Of a stretch of DNA of 64,000 nt, positions 8,758 to 16,897 are shown in pieces. This stretch comes from Paenibacillus solani. GTDB taxonomy: Bacteria > Bacillota > Bacilli > Paenibacillales > Paenibacillaceae. Location: the NCBI RefSeq assembly GCF_001277345.1, contig NZ_LIUT01000001.1, positions 1,955,210 to 2,019,209 of the forward strand. The letters run 5' to 3'. The number at the start of each line of letters is the position of its first letter. The first letter of the stretch is position 1. Under the pieces are notes generated by a model that was not told the origin of the DNA, did not search any database, and saw only the letters and a list, made by a program, of their open reading frames with translations. Position numbers and translations under genes: made by a program.

Positions 8758-9731
8758 CGATAGAAGATTCATGAACGACTCCCCATTACCTGTTCCCTTA
8801 ATATCGAAATTTCGCGCTAGAGATGCTGCCAAATCAGAGAATGTTTCCCTCACGCCCAAGCTTCTTGGCTGTTTCAGAGCTGGGCTGTAGACAAGCAGAG
8901 GCACGTATTCTCGGGTATGGTCTGTTCCCTGATACGTTGGATCATTTCCATGATCTGCTGTTAAGATCAGTAAATCCTCATCAGTTAGCCGTTCTATTAG
9001 TTGAGGAAGACCGGCATCGAATTGCTCTAGCGCCTGAGCATAGCCTTGGGGATCGCGCCGGTGACCGTATAACGAATCGAAGTCGACGAGATTTGTAAAA
9101 ATCACTCCTCGGAAATCGCGCTCAAGTGCCTCAATCGTCTTTTGCATTCCATCCGCATTGCTCTTCGTCGTTATCGCTTCTGTAATGCCTTCGCCAGAGA
9201 AAATATCATTGATTTTACCTATCGCGATGACATCCAAACCCGCTTCCTTCATATGATTTAGCACGGTTGGCTCCGGCGGCTTAACAGCATAATCGTGACG
9301 GTTCGGCGTACGACGCCAAGCCCCCGATTCCCCAACATATGGACGAGCGATGATACGACCGACGGCAAACTCATCCTGCATGGTCAGCTCACGTGCTATA
9401 CGGCACGCTTGATAAAGTTCCTCTAACGGAATTATTTCTTCATGAGCGGCAATTTGCATGACGCTATCCGCTGATGTGTAAACGATCCATGCGCCCGTTC
9501 TTATTTGTTCATCACCTAACTCATCTAGGATATCCGTTCCAGAAGCGGGTTTGTTGCCGATCACACAGCGACCTGTCGCCTCTTCGAATCTGGTGATCAG
9601 TTCGTGAGGGAAGCCATCGGGGTATACGTTAAATGGCATCATCACTTTAAGTCCTGCCAGTTCCCAATGCCCTGTCATAGTATCTTTTCCAACAGATACC
9701 TCCGCCATCTTGCTATACGTTTGAATCTCAT
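8755..9731 (-). pseudogene. deoB: Phosphopentomutase DeoB with N-terminal deletion
   Basis: From [18 protein letters not shown] to the C terminus (317 residues) this is clear DeoB, with [19 protein letters not shown] and [13 protein letters not shown] metal-site motifs near the end. DeoB is normally about 390 residues. The true start is visible: an ATG at 9731 behind GGGGGAC encodes MRFKRIA, the usual first residues, but the sequence then jumps directly to AAGATGGCG. About 75 codons, including the N-terminal metal-binding D-S-x-G-x-G motif, are missing and the join is out of frame. The enzyme converts deoxyribose-1-phosphate or ribose-1-phosphate to the 5-phosphates; this copy is almost certainly inactive. 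Confidence 0.8.
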
Positions 9732-9847
9732 GTCATGTCCCCCGTTCATAACTATTTGTTTCTAACCGTTCAGCGTTTTGCCGTTTCTTGAACAATCCTG
9801 CACTTTGATTAAAAGCGCCTTGGCCTGGAACAAACCACTAACATTGT

Positions 9848-10678
9848 TTACAGCTCTCCGATTATACCAAGGACAAGCTGCAAAAATTTGGGTTTGACTT
9901 GTTCCGCTGCTTCCATAACTTCTTCGTGCGACAAAGGTTGCTCAAGGATTCCCGCGGCTTTATTGGTGATGCATGAAATTCCGAGCACCTCCATGTCTGC
10001 ATGTCTGGCTGCGATAACTTCCGGCACTGTCGACATACCAACTGCATCGGCTCCAATGACTCTTGCGAATCGGACTTCTGCAGGCGTTTCGTAAGTAGGA
10101 CCAAGATTACCCATGTATACACCTTCACGTAAGGTGTAGTCCTTGCTGACTGCAACTTCACGAGCCAATTGAATCAGGCTTTTGCTGTATGCTTCGGACA
10201 TGTCCGGAAATCGGTCTCCCAGTTCTTTGTCGTTCGGTCCGATTAGCGGGTTGGTTCCCATATTATTGATGTGGTCAGTTATGAGCATCAGGTCCCCGAC
10301 TTCAAATTCCGCGTTTACTCCCCCGGCAGCATTAGTGACGATGAGCTGGTTAACGCCAAGCGCCTTCAGCACACGCACCGGAAATGTAACGTAAGTCGCC
10401 GTGTAACCTTCATATAAATGAAATCGGCCTTTCATCATGACAACGGGTTTACCACCTATATGACCAGCAACCAATTCCCCCGCGTGACCTTCTACCGTCG
10501 AGACGGGAAAGTGAGGAATGGTGTGATAAGGAATAGCGGTTGCCTCTTCTATCAAATTGGCTATAATACCTAGCCCTGAGCCTAAAATTAATCCAATCTC
10601 AGGTCGAAAGCCTATTTGTTGTTCGATAAATGATACAGCCTCTTGAACTTGTTGTTTAATGTTGGACATAGTCAGCAC
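9848..10678 (-). CDS. punA: Purine nucleoside phosphorylase
   Basis: The 276-residue protein is a trimeric-class PNP. It has GLILGSGLG (phosphate loop, near 29-37), VEGHAGELVAG (near 63-73), KGRFHLYEGY (near 83-92), VTNAAGGVN (near 114-122) and the EVMEAA tail. It splits inosine, guanosine and their deoxy forms to base and (deoxy)ribose-1-phosphate. AAAGGTGAA precedes a GTG at 10678, and an ATG lies at 10669; either start leaves the fold complete. It heads the run punA-deoB-permease. With deoB broken, the pentose phosphate it makes would need another mutase. Confidence 0.9.
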   Translation of the reverse strand: MLTMSNIKQQVQEAVSFIEQQIGFRPEIGLILGSGLGIIANLIEEATAIPYHTIPHFPVSTVEGHAGELVAGHIGGKPVVMMKGRFHLYEGYTATYVTFPVRVLKALGVNQLIVTNAAGGVNAEFEVGDLMLITDHINNMGTNPLIGPNDKELGDRFPDMSEAYSKSLIQLAREVAVSKDYTLREGVYMGNLGPTYETPAEVRFARVIGADAVGMSTVPEVIAARHADMEVLGISCITNKAAGILEQPLSHEEVMEAAEQVKPKFLQLVLGIIGEL

Positions 10679-10802
10679 TTCACCTTTCTAAGAACATAGT
10701 TGATCACTTCTCATGTGTTCATCATATACATCACTCAAAATAAAGCTGATTTTACAAACGCTTAGGCTCTTGCCATCGCAAGTGTCCTTCAATTTTTAAA
10801 AG

Positions 10803-12233
10803 TCACTTCTGCTGCTTCAACTTCTCCATATGCAATCTCCCCGCTTGATTGAACGCAGGAATTCCAGTCACATTCGGTCCCGCAAGGTTACTCTGTCCTG
10901 TCCCGGTAACAGGCATGCGTGCCCCATCTAACTCTGGAACAGCATACTTCACGAACCATTGCTCGAGCTGATTCCTCATCTCTTGGATCATCTCCGCGTA
11001 AGCTGGCTCATCATACAAGTTATTACGCTCCTCCGGATCATGCTCCAGATCGAAAAATGCAAACGGACCGTAAGGATAACGATGAATATACTTATATTTC
11101 TTGGAGCGAATCATACGAACAGGACCATATTCATCATAAACAACAATATGGCCATCTTCCTGTTCCCCTGTTCCATTCAATAGAGAATTGAAACTACGTC
11201 CTGGCATGTCCGTATCCGGCGTATAAGAAATTCCTACATAATCCAACAGCGTCGGCATGACATCGTATTGACTCAATAACGCTGAACTCACCTCGCCTTG
11301 CTTAATCAGGCCTGGATGGCTGAATATTGCCGGAACTTTAACGGAGTTATCGTACATATTCTGCGGGTAAGTTGCATTCCCTTTGCCCCATATGCCATGT
11401 TGCCCGCAGCTAAATCCGTTATCGCTCATAAAGCAAATCAACGTATTTTTACGCAGCCCTAGCTTCTCTAGCTTCTCCAGTATGAGACCCACGTTATAAT
11501 CCATCGCTGTAACCGCGGCGAAGTATCCCTTCAGATTCTCCCTGGCCTCTTCGAATACATTCGCCGGATTAGACAGAGATAAGAAATCTGGATGTACCGG
11601 TTCCTGCGGACAAGAGTGAAATTCGCAGTCGTTATATTGGTCGACATATTCCTGCGGATGCTCTCCAATCCACAAGTGATGGGGCGCCGTATAATGAACA
11701 CTAATGTAGAATGGGTTCTTGCGCTCGGCTTGCTCTTCGATAAAGCCGATAGCATCCTGCGTAATCAAATCGGTTAAGTAACCTGATTCCTTGACCACTT
11801 CCCCATTTCGTACCATCTGCGGATTGTAATAATGTCCCCCGTCATACAGATACGTGTACCAATGTGAGAACCCATTTTGTGGTTCATAGTCATTGCATAG
11901 CCCCCATTTACCGCTAAGCCCACAGACATACCCTTGTTCAGCTAATATATCCGTATAAGCCACTTGCCCGTCCAAATAGCTCAAATGCGGATTATCATTC
12001 TCTCTTACGAAGTCATGTACACCATGCTGAGAAGGGATTTTCCCGGTAAGAATCGACCCTCTTGCCGGTGCACATACAGGAGATGTACAGAAAAAATTAT
12101 CAAATCGTATCCCTTCGCTCGCTAATCGGTCTAAATTTGGCGTCTTGATTTCATCATTCCCAGCGCATCCAAGCGCCCAAGGCCCCTGATCATCCGTTAG
12201 TATATATACAATATTTGGTTTCTGCATTGACAT
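10803..12233 (-). CDS. Type I sulfatase (formylglycine, cysteine type)
   Basis: The 476-residue protein has the full sulfatase layout: NIVYILTDDQG metal ligands near 6-16, the maturation motif C-A-P-A-R-G in TSPVCAPARGSILTGK (near 50-65), SGKWG near 106, and the C-terminal sulfatase domain with DMPGRSFNSLL. The cysteine is converted to formylglycine, in cytosolic Firmicute enzymes usually by an anaerobic radical SAM maturase. No signal peptide is seen, so it acts in the cytosol. It follows an MFS transporter, suggesting import then desulfation of a small sulfated sugar. The local maturase gene is truncated, so activity would need another maturase copy. Confidence 0.88.
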   Translation of the reverse strand: MSMQKPNIVYILTDDQGPWALGCAGNDEIKTPNLDRLASEGIRFDNFFCTSPVCAPARGSILTGKIPSQHGVHDFVRENDNPHLSYLDGQVAYTDILAEQGYVCGLSGKWGLCNDYEPQNGFSHWYTYLYDGGHYYNPQMVRNGEVVKESGYLTDLITQDAIGFIEEQAERKNPFYISVHYTAPHHLWIGEHPQEYVDQYNDCEFHSCPQEPVHPDFLSLSNPANVFEEARENLKGYFAAVTAMDYNVGLILEKLEKLGLRKNTLICFMSDNGFSCGQHGIWGKGNATYPQNMYDNSVKVPAIFSHPGLIKQGEVSSALLSQYDVMPTLLDYVGISYTPDTDMPGRSFNSLLNGTGEQEDGHIVVYDEYGPVRMIRSKKYKYIHRYPYGPFAFFDLEHDPEERNNLYDEPAYAEMIQEMRNQLEQWFVKYAVPELDGARMPVTGTGQSNLAGPNVTGIPAFNQAGRLHMEKLKQQK

Positions 12234-12281
12234 ACTACTTACTCCTCCTCCAAATTACATTGGTTCTCTATTTCTCTATCT

Positions 12282-12309
12282 CATTCATTCATTCATTCAT
12301 TCATTCATT
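12282..12309. repeat. Tetranucleotide tandem repeat (CATT)7
   Basis: Seven perfect CATT units lie in the 83-bp gap between the MFS stop and the sulfatase start, TGAA-type on the coding strand. The tract is upstream of the sulfatase ribosome site. Confidence 0.95.
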
Positions 12310-12316
12310 AAAACTT

Positions 12317-13717
12317 TTAAGAAAGCGTATCCTGCGGCTTTACATTTTTCTTAAAGATGACTAAGAACATCGATGTCGCAGCTATAATCATAACTAATAA
12401 TATCAGTGACATATTACTGAATTGCGCAGCTTCCGCTCGGCCGGAGAAATCCACCAGTGCATGATTCATGTACGAAGCGCCGAAGAACATCCCGATAAAG
12501 GCAGCCCCAAGTGAAGATCCTAATTGTACGATCAACTTCTCTACGCCAACACCTGCACCATGGAATTCGGACGGCAATAATTGCGTGTAGTTCGATAAGT
12601 AACCAGAGAAGAACAGCACATAACCAATATTGAAAATCCCAAGCCCTATAAATACAGGAACGACCGAGAATCCAACAAGAAATGCAATGATAATAAGACC
12701 GGTAAAAATGAAACCGCCTCCCAAAATCACCATATTTCGATATCCAATGGCCTTGATAATTCGCCCAGAGAACATACCTACCGTAAACGCTAATATATTC
12801 GTAATCATATTGAACATCCCAATCACGGTCAGAGACATCCCGTACGTATCTTTCACTATGAATGGGAAAATAAACAAGAACGCTGCTTGGGTCATATAGA
12901 AGAGCAAGCAAACGAGAAGTGAGCCGCTTACACCCTTAATACTGAACAAACGAATATCGACAAAAGGATCCTTCTTCTTCTTAGAATAGAGCATGAAGAT
13001 CACGCCAAGCACAATAGCTGCCCATAACATCGTTGGATACTGCATTTTAGAGGTAAAGAACAGAATAATGAGTGTGACGATCCCCGTCAACATAACGGCT
13101 CCAAAGTAGTCAAATGAATGCTGCTGACTTTTCTCTTTTGGCATATGCTTATAGATGGTTGGAACACTAAAAATCGTTATACATGAGAACAGGAAGATGA
13201 TATTCCAGCTTAAATGCTCCGTGATATACCCTCCAAGCGCATTTCCGACAGCCGCACCAAGCTGAAAAATAGCCCCGACAAATCCAAATAGCTTCGCCGC
13301 CTCAAGTTTGTTGAAATAACGGAGTGCAATGATCACAACTAGAGCAACGGGTGCTGCAATCGACATACCGAATAAAACACGGAAAATAATTAACAAAGTG
13401 AAACTATAAACGGAGAAAACACCGAGAAACGATATGATCGGAAATGCGGTACAAGCAACGAGTAACAACTTCCTCATGCTGATGCGATCGGCTAATATCG
13501 TATACACGATTGAACATACGCCGAATGCTAACGTTCCTAACGAGAAGACGAGGCTCACTGTCGACGGTGCAACCTTGAAATCCTCAACAAGCTTTGGGGA
13601 AATCAAAATGAAGACATTGTTATTGAATACAAAGAAAAATTCTAAAATCAATAACCAAGTTAATACTTTCCAAATACCACGTTTCTCTTCTTTGGACAAC
13701 TGGATTGCAGTTCCCAT
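12317..13717 (-). CDS. Major facilitator superfamily transporter
   Basis: The 466-residue protein has 12-14 hydrophobic helices and an MFS loop 2-3 region (YTILADRISMRKLLL near 72-86). It resembles the DHA2/Tet-like branch, which contains drug exporters, but sits directly upstream of a sulfatase and next to a sugar-type ROK regulator. A role in moving a sulfated substrate is therefore possible. AGGTGATC supports the ATG at 13717. A cre-like site lies in the promoter region. The substrate cannot be told from sequence alone. Confidence 0.75.
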   Translation of the reverse strand: MGTAIQLSKEEKRGIWKVLTWLLILEFFFVFNNNVFILISPKLVEDFKVAPSTVSLVFSLGTLAFGVCSIVYTILADRISMRKLLLVACTAFPIISFLGVFSVYSFTLLIIFRVLFGMSIAAPVALVVIIALRYFNKLEAAKLFGFVGAIFQLGAAVGNALGGYITEHLSWNIIFLFSCITIFSVPTIYKHMPKEKSQQHSFDYFGAVMLTGIVTLIILFFTSKMQYPTMLWAAIVLGVIFMLYSKKKKDPFVDIRLFSIKGVSGSLLVCLLFYMTQAAFLFIFPFIVKDTYGMSLTVIGMFNMITNILAFTVGMFSGRIIKAIGYRNMVILGGGFIFTGLIIIAFLVGFSVVPVFIGLGIFNIGYVLFFSGYLSNYTQLLPSEFHGAGVGVEKLIVQLGSSLGAAFIGMFFGASYMNHALVDFSGRAEAAQFSNMSLILLVMIIAATSMFLVIFKKNVKPQDTLS

Positions 13718-13761
13718 GAAGTGATCACCTCGTCATTTAGTATGTTCCTACTAATTAGTTT

Positions 13762-13779
13762 CATGTAACTGCTTTCATT
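13762..13779 (-). promoter_or_regulatory. Candidate catabolite-responsive element (CcpA site)
   Basis: On the minus strand AATGAAAGCAGTTACATG matches the cre consensus WWTGNAARCGNWWWCAWW except for one core base and the last base. It sits just after a TACAAT -10-like hexamer, a position where CcpA would repress the MFS-sulfatase pair. Confidence 0.5.
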
Positions 13780-14006
13780 GTAATGCGTTCGAGGCGATTT
13801 GTACATATCTTTTTTTGTATTTGAATAAAAGTGTTTATTATTCAATAATAATTCCCAATGTTTTAACCATGATATAGCTATCTTAATTTGTTTTTGAATG
13901 ATTGTTTGCGTTATTCCCTGGCTTATTATTTTCACCATTCTTGTATCACCATAAGGATTCAGTTAGAATGAGAATGAATTAATTTTCTTTTTTTAATGAA
14001 TAGGAA

Positions 14007-15167
14007 GTGATTCTTCTGCTCAAACAGTTTACACAACCAATGTCACCCAAAAACTTGAATTTACAAACCATGTATCGGATTATCCATAAATTCGGGCCTG
14101 TGTCGGTCAGTGATGTCGTAGAATTATCCAAATTAAAACCCAATACCTGTGCTCGCTTATTAGAAGAGCTCATGCAAGCGAATTTGATTCAATTATCAGG
14201 GTATGGCCTCTCTAGCGGGGGCAGAAAACCACTTATGTATCGGATTAATCCGGAAGCTTATTCGGTAATCGGCGTCGACATTTCACTCTCTTATATCACG
14301 ATTGCATTACTTGATTTGGAGCTGAATATCGTCGATGTATCGAAGAAAAAATTTCATTCATCTGAAAGTGCCGAAGCCATTCAAGCCTTTTGTGTTGAAT
14401 CCGTTCAGCGTCTGATTCTGGAACATCATATAGATCAAGAGAAGCTGCTTGGAATTGGACTTGGGTCGACAAATCTTCGTCCTGTAAATGGAATCGTGCA
14501 ACTACTAGAAGAACGATTTAAGGTCAGGGTCATTGAAAAGAACGGAGCAGATCTCGCAGCCCTTGGAGAATACCGCAAATTCAACCCTGATCGGGGAGAA
14601 CGCCTCATCTACACCATGTGTAGTATCAGCATCCGGAGCGGATTGGTTACAAACCTCGGTATCGAAAATCGTCTTTCTGTCTTATCCGATCGTGCATTCG
14701 GCCATATGGTCGTCGATGTAAATGGCCCAAGGTGCTCCTGCGGCTCCTATGGATGCTTGGAGGCGTTAAGCAGCATTCAAGCCATTCGTCACGAACTCAT
14801 CCGCCTAATTAGGCTAGGACAACCTTCCAAACTCACTGAGCTCGTAGACAATATCGAGTATTTCGAGTTCGAGCATTTGCAAGAGGCGCTTACACTTGAA
14901 GATCCATTGACCTGTCAAGTCGTAAGAACCGCTGCATATTATTTTGGCGTAGGTCTGTTCAATTTGATCCTCATTACACAACCAGATACGGTTATTATCG
15001 GAGGTGCTTTAGGTCCGAATCCTGTTTTTTTCAATACTGCCGTCGATGCTGTCACGAAACGAATGACAAACATGCCCGAGATGAACATCCAATACAAGCC
15101 TGCTGCAAACTACAATATTGTTGCCATTGGTGCTGGTTGCCACATCATTGATTCATTTACGGAATAA
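14007..15167 (+). CDS. ROK-family transcriptional regulator
   Basis: The N terminus is a winged helix (MYRIIHKFGPVSVSDVVELS near 22-41, NTCARLLEELMQANLI next). It is followed by a ROK sugar-kinase-like domain with the zinc motif CSCGSYGCLEAL near 244-255 and a GALGPNP loop near the C terminus. Such XylR/NagC-type proteins release DNA on binding a sugar. It is divergent from the MFS-sulfatase pair and shares their 290-bp intergenic region, so it is the likely local repressor. The GTG at 14007 has AGGA too close for comfort; an internal start at 14040 (MSPKNLNLQ) is equally possible. Confidence 0.82.
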   Translation: MILLLKQFTQPMSPKNLNLQTMYRIIHKFGPVSVSDVVELSKLKPNTCARLLEELMQANLIQLSGYGLSSGGRKPLMYRINPEAYSVIGVDISLSYITIALLDLELNIVDVSKKKFHSSESAEAIQAFCVESVQRLILEHHIDQEKLLGIGLGSTNLRPVNGIVQLLEERFKVRVIEKNGADLAALGEYRKFNPDRGERLIYTMCSISIRSGLVTNLGIENRLSVLSDRAFGHMVVDVNGPRCSCGSYGCLEALSSIQAIRHELIRLIRLGQPSKLTELVDNIEYFEFEHLQEALTLEDPLTCQVVRTAAYYFGVGLFNLILITQPDTVIIGGALGPNPVFFNTAVDAVTKRMTNMPEMNIQYKPAANYNIVAIGAGCHIIDSFTE

Positions 15168-15185
15168 CAACTAGTCTTGAAATTA

Positions 15186-15237
15186 TAAAAAATCCATCTT
15201 AAAAGCGACGTTTTCGCTTTGCAAGATGGATTTTTCT
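15186..15237. terminator. Bidirectional terminator after the ROK gene
   Basis: AAAAATCCATCTTA pairs with CAAGATGGATTTTTC around an AAAGCGACGTTTTCGCTTT inner hairpin. A-rich and T-rich flanks on both sides make it usable from either strand. The present reading frame of the truncated maturase gene runs into it, a sign that its normal stop has been lost. Confidence 0.8.
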
Positions 15238-16200
15238 TTTGATTAAATGCATTGCCCTCTGTCTTAAATTCATATCCCAATTAGTAATTCTGTTACAAGA
15301 TAAGGGGAAGATCAGAGGCGCAACAGGTTTATATTTTTTGCCGCTCCCGCAAGGACAAGGTTCGTTGCGACCAGGGGTCTTTCCTTTGAAATAGCGTTTC
15401 AAGTTGTTGGAGTACATTTCCTCACGTAACCTTTTGCCCAATTCGAGCATCCTCTCATGAGCATAGCTATATATTTGCTTATAGCTTTGACAGAAGAAGT
15501 CTGGAGAAGACTGATTTCCTTCGGGGCTCCACTTACGGTTACGTGGGCAGCCGCCATAGCATAATCGTTTCCAGTTACAGGTGCGACAGTTTTCTGACAG
15601 AGTTGGCTTCAGTAGGCGGAAACGGTCAAAGTTAGGATGGGCAAGCATACTCGATATAGAATCAGTTCTAACATTGCCGACTTTCCAATCTTTATTGATG
15701 AAGAAGTCACATGGAAAGGCATCCCCGTTCTGCTCAAGCACCAGGTTTGTGGGGCACTCTCCCTGATGGATACAGAGCTCTGCGTCCCGATTAAGGTAGA
15801 CGTTGAGCATATTATCGAAGAAGCGGATAGACATCTCTGGGTTTCCGTTATTGTACCATTCGTCGAACACTTCACAGAGAAAGTCTCCGTATTCCTGAGG
15901 AGTAATTTCGTAGACTCCAGGCTCGTCTACATGCTGGGACTTGAAATCCATACATGGGATGAGCTGGACATAATTGAAACCATGCTCACGATAGAAATTC
16001 AACAATTCTTTCGCTTTACCTACGTTGCCTTTATGAACAACCGTTAATATATTAAAATCAACTTGATGGCGGTGAAGATGCTCGATTCCAGCCATCACAC
16101 GATTGAAACTTCCCTTACCGACGGAATTCACTCGGCGGGCATCATGAATCTCCTTGGGGCTATCCAGACTTAAACCGATCAGGAAATTATAATCTTCGTT
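15199..16200 (-). pseudogene. Anaerobic sulfatase-maturating radical SAM enzyme, truncated
   Basis: What remains is the central and C-terminal part: IGLSLDSPKEIHDARRV, then the SPASM-type cysteine region (CIHQGECP, FPCDFF, C-R-T-C-N-W-K-R-L-C-Y-G-G-C-P) and a SEC-C type tail NEPCPCGSGKKYK. The N-terminal CxxxCxxC radical SAM cluster is missing because the sequence switches at about 16200 to a chromate transporter fragment. The C terminus is also off, reading KPVAPLIF instead of the final Cys/His pair and running on through a terminator. This is the enzyme that makes formylglycine in sulfatases of the neighbouring type. As it stands it cannot function. Confidence 0.8.
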
Positions 16201-16202
16201 TT

Positions 16203-16407
16203 ATGGACTACGTCCAGTTATCACCGGCATGATTATTTACGCGGCTATTCACTTTGGATTTAGCGGGAGAAGTGAAGCTTTACTAAGCTGGCCTATGATA
16301 GGCAGCCTGATTATCAGCGCCGGTGCCTTATTGGAGTAACCAAGTATAAAGTGCATCCCTTTGCTGTTATTTTTTTAGCAGCAGTGGCTGGAGTCGTCAT
16401 TTTCTAA
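16203..16407 (+). pseudogene. Chromate transporter ChrA, C-terminal fragment
   Basis: The plus strand reads YGLRPVITGMIIYAAIHFGF then SWPMIGSLIISAGALL, a frame change, and KYKVHPFAVIFLAAVAGVVI followed by a stop. This is the last part of a CHR-family transporter. Only about 65 codons remain, directly joined to the truncated maturase gene. Confidence 0.65.
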
Positions 16408-16469
16408 GTCAATTTCTATATGCATAATATTAATTGAAGGTTTTAAACGCAGTAAATTGAAGGGCTTTT

Positions 16470-16600
16470 CATAAGCCTCTATGAGTCGTGCCAATCGCCG
16501 AGTCCGGCCGTATCATCGTCCCGCTTACCGAACCAGCCGTCATCAACGACAAAAGGCTCAACGCCATGTTTCGCGGCTTTTTCTAGGCTCCTCGCCCCAC
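16470..16600 (-). pseudogene. GH36 alpha-galactosidase fragment
   Basis: One minus-strand frame reads [20 protein letters not shown] then [15 protein letters not shown] and a stop. [18 protein letters not shown] is a signature of glycoside hydrolase family 36. No other part of the enzyme is present. Confidence 0.7.
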
Positions 16601-16630
16601 AAATATTGCCCATACTGTTTTCGAACTATA

Positions 16631-16821
16631 CTGCCCGTTTGCTTAATGAAGTAGCATTGGGATTACTTAGATATTCATCTAATCGGTAATCGGACTATGT
16701 TCTTGTTACAGCAATCGGTACAAGTTCTTGTCCTTGGCTCGGGATAAGAACTTGTACCGATAACATAAAAAAGCCGCTCAAATAGCGACTTTCAATGGGA
16801 CCATGTTCTTGTCCCTCGACA
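16631..16821 (+). repeat. Boundary motif plus dispersed element, subtype A, copy 3
   Basis: CTGCCCGTTTGCTTAATGAA (16631-16650) is followed at 16682 by ATCGGTAATCGGACTATG, the paired inverted 20-mers, the GCCGCTCAAATAGCGACTTT hairpin and TGTTCTTGTCCCTCGACA ending at 16821. This is the most complete subtype A copy and lies behind the cydC terminator. Confidence 0.9.
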
Positions 16822-16844
16822 AGTGACGGTTTTCGATAAAAACA

Positions 16845-16886
16845 AAGCCCAGTGATCGGGTCTTGAATCCTGATCAATGGGCTTTC
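16845..16886 (-). terminator. Rho-independent terminator of the cyd operon
   Basis: AAAGCCCATTGATC and GATCACTGGGCTTTG form a long stem downstream of cydC on the minus strand, followed by TTTTTATC. The repeat element begins beyond it. Confidence 0.8.
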
Positions 16887-16897
16887 TACTTATTACG

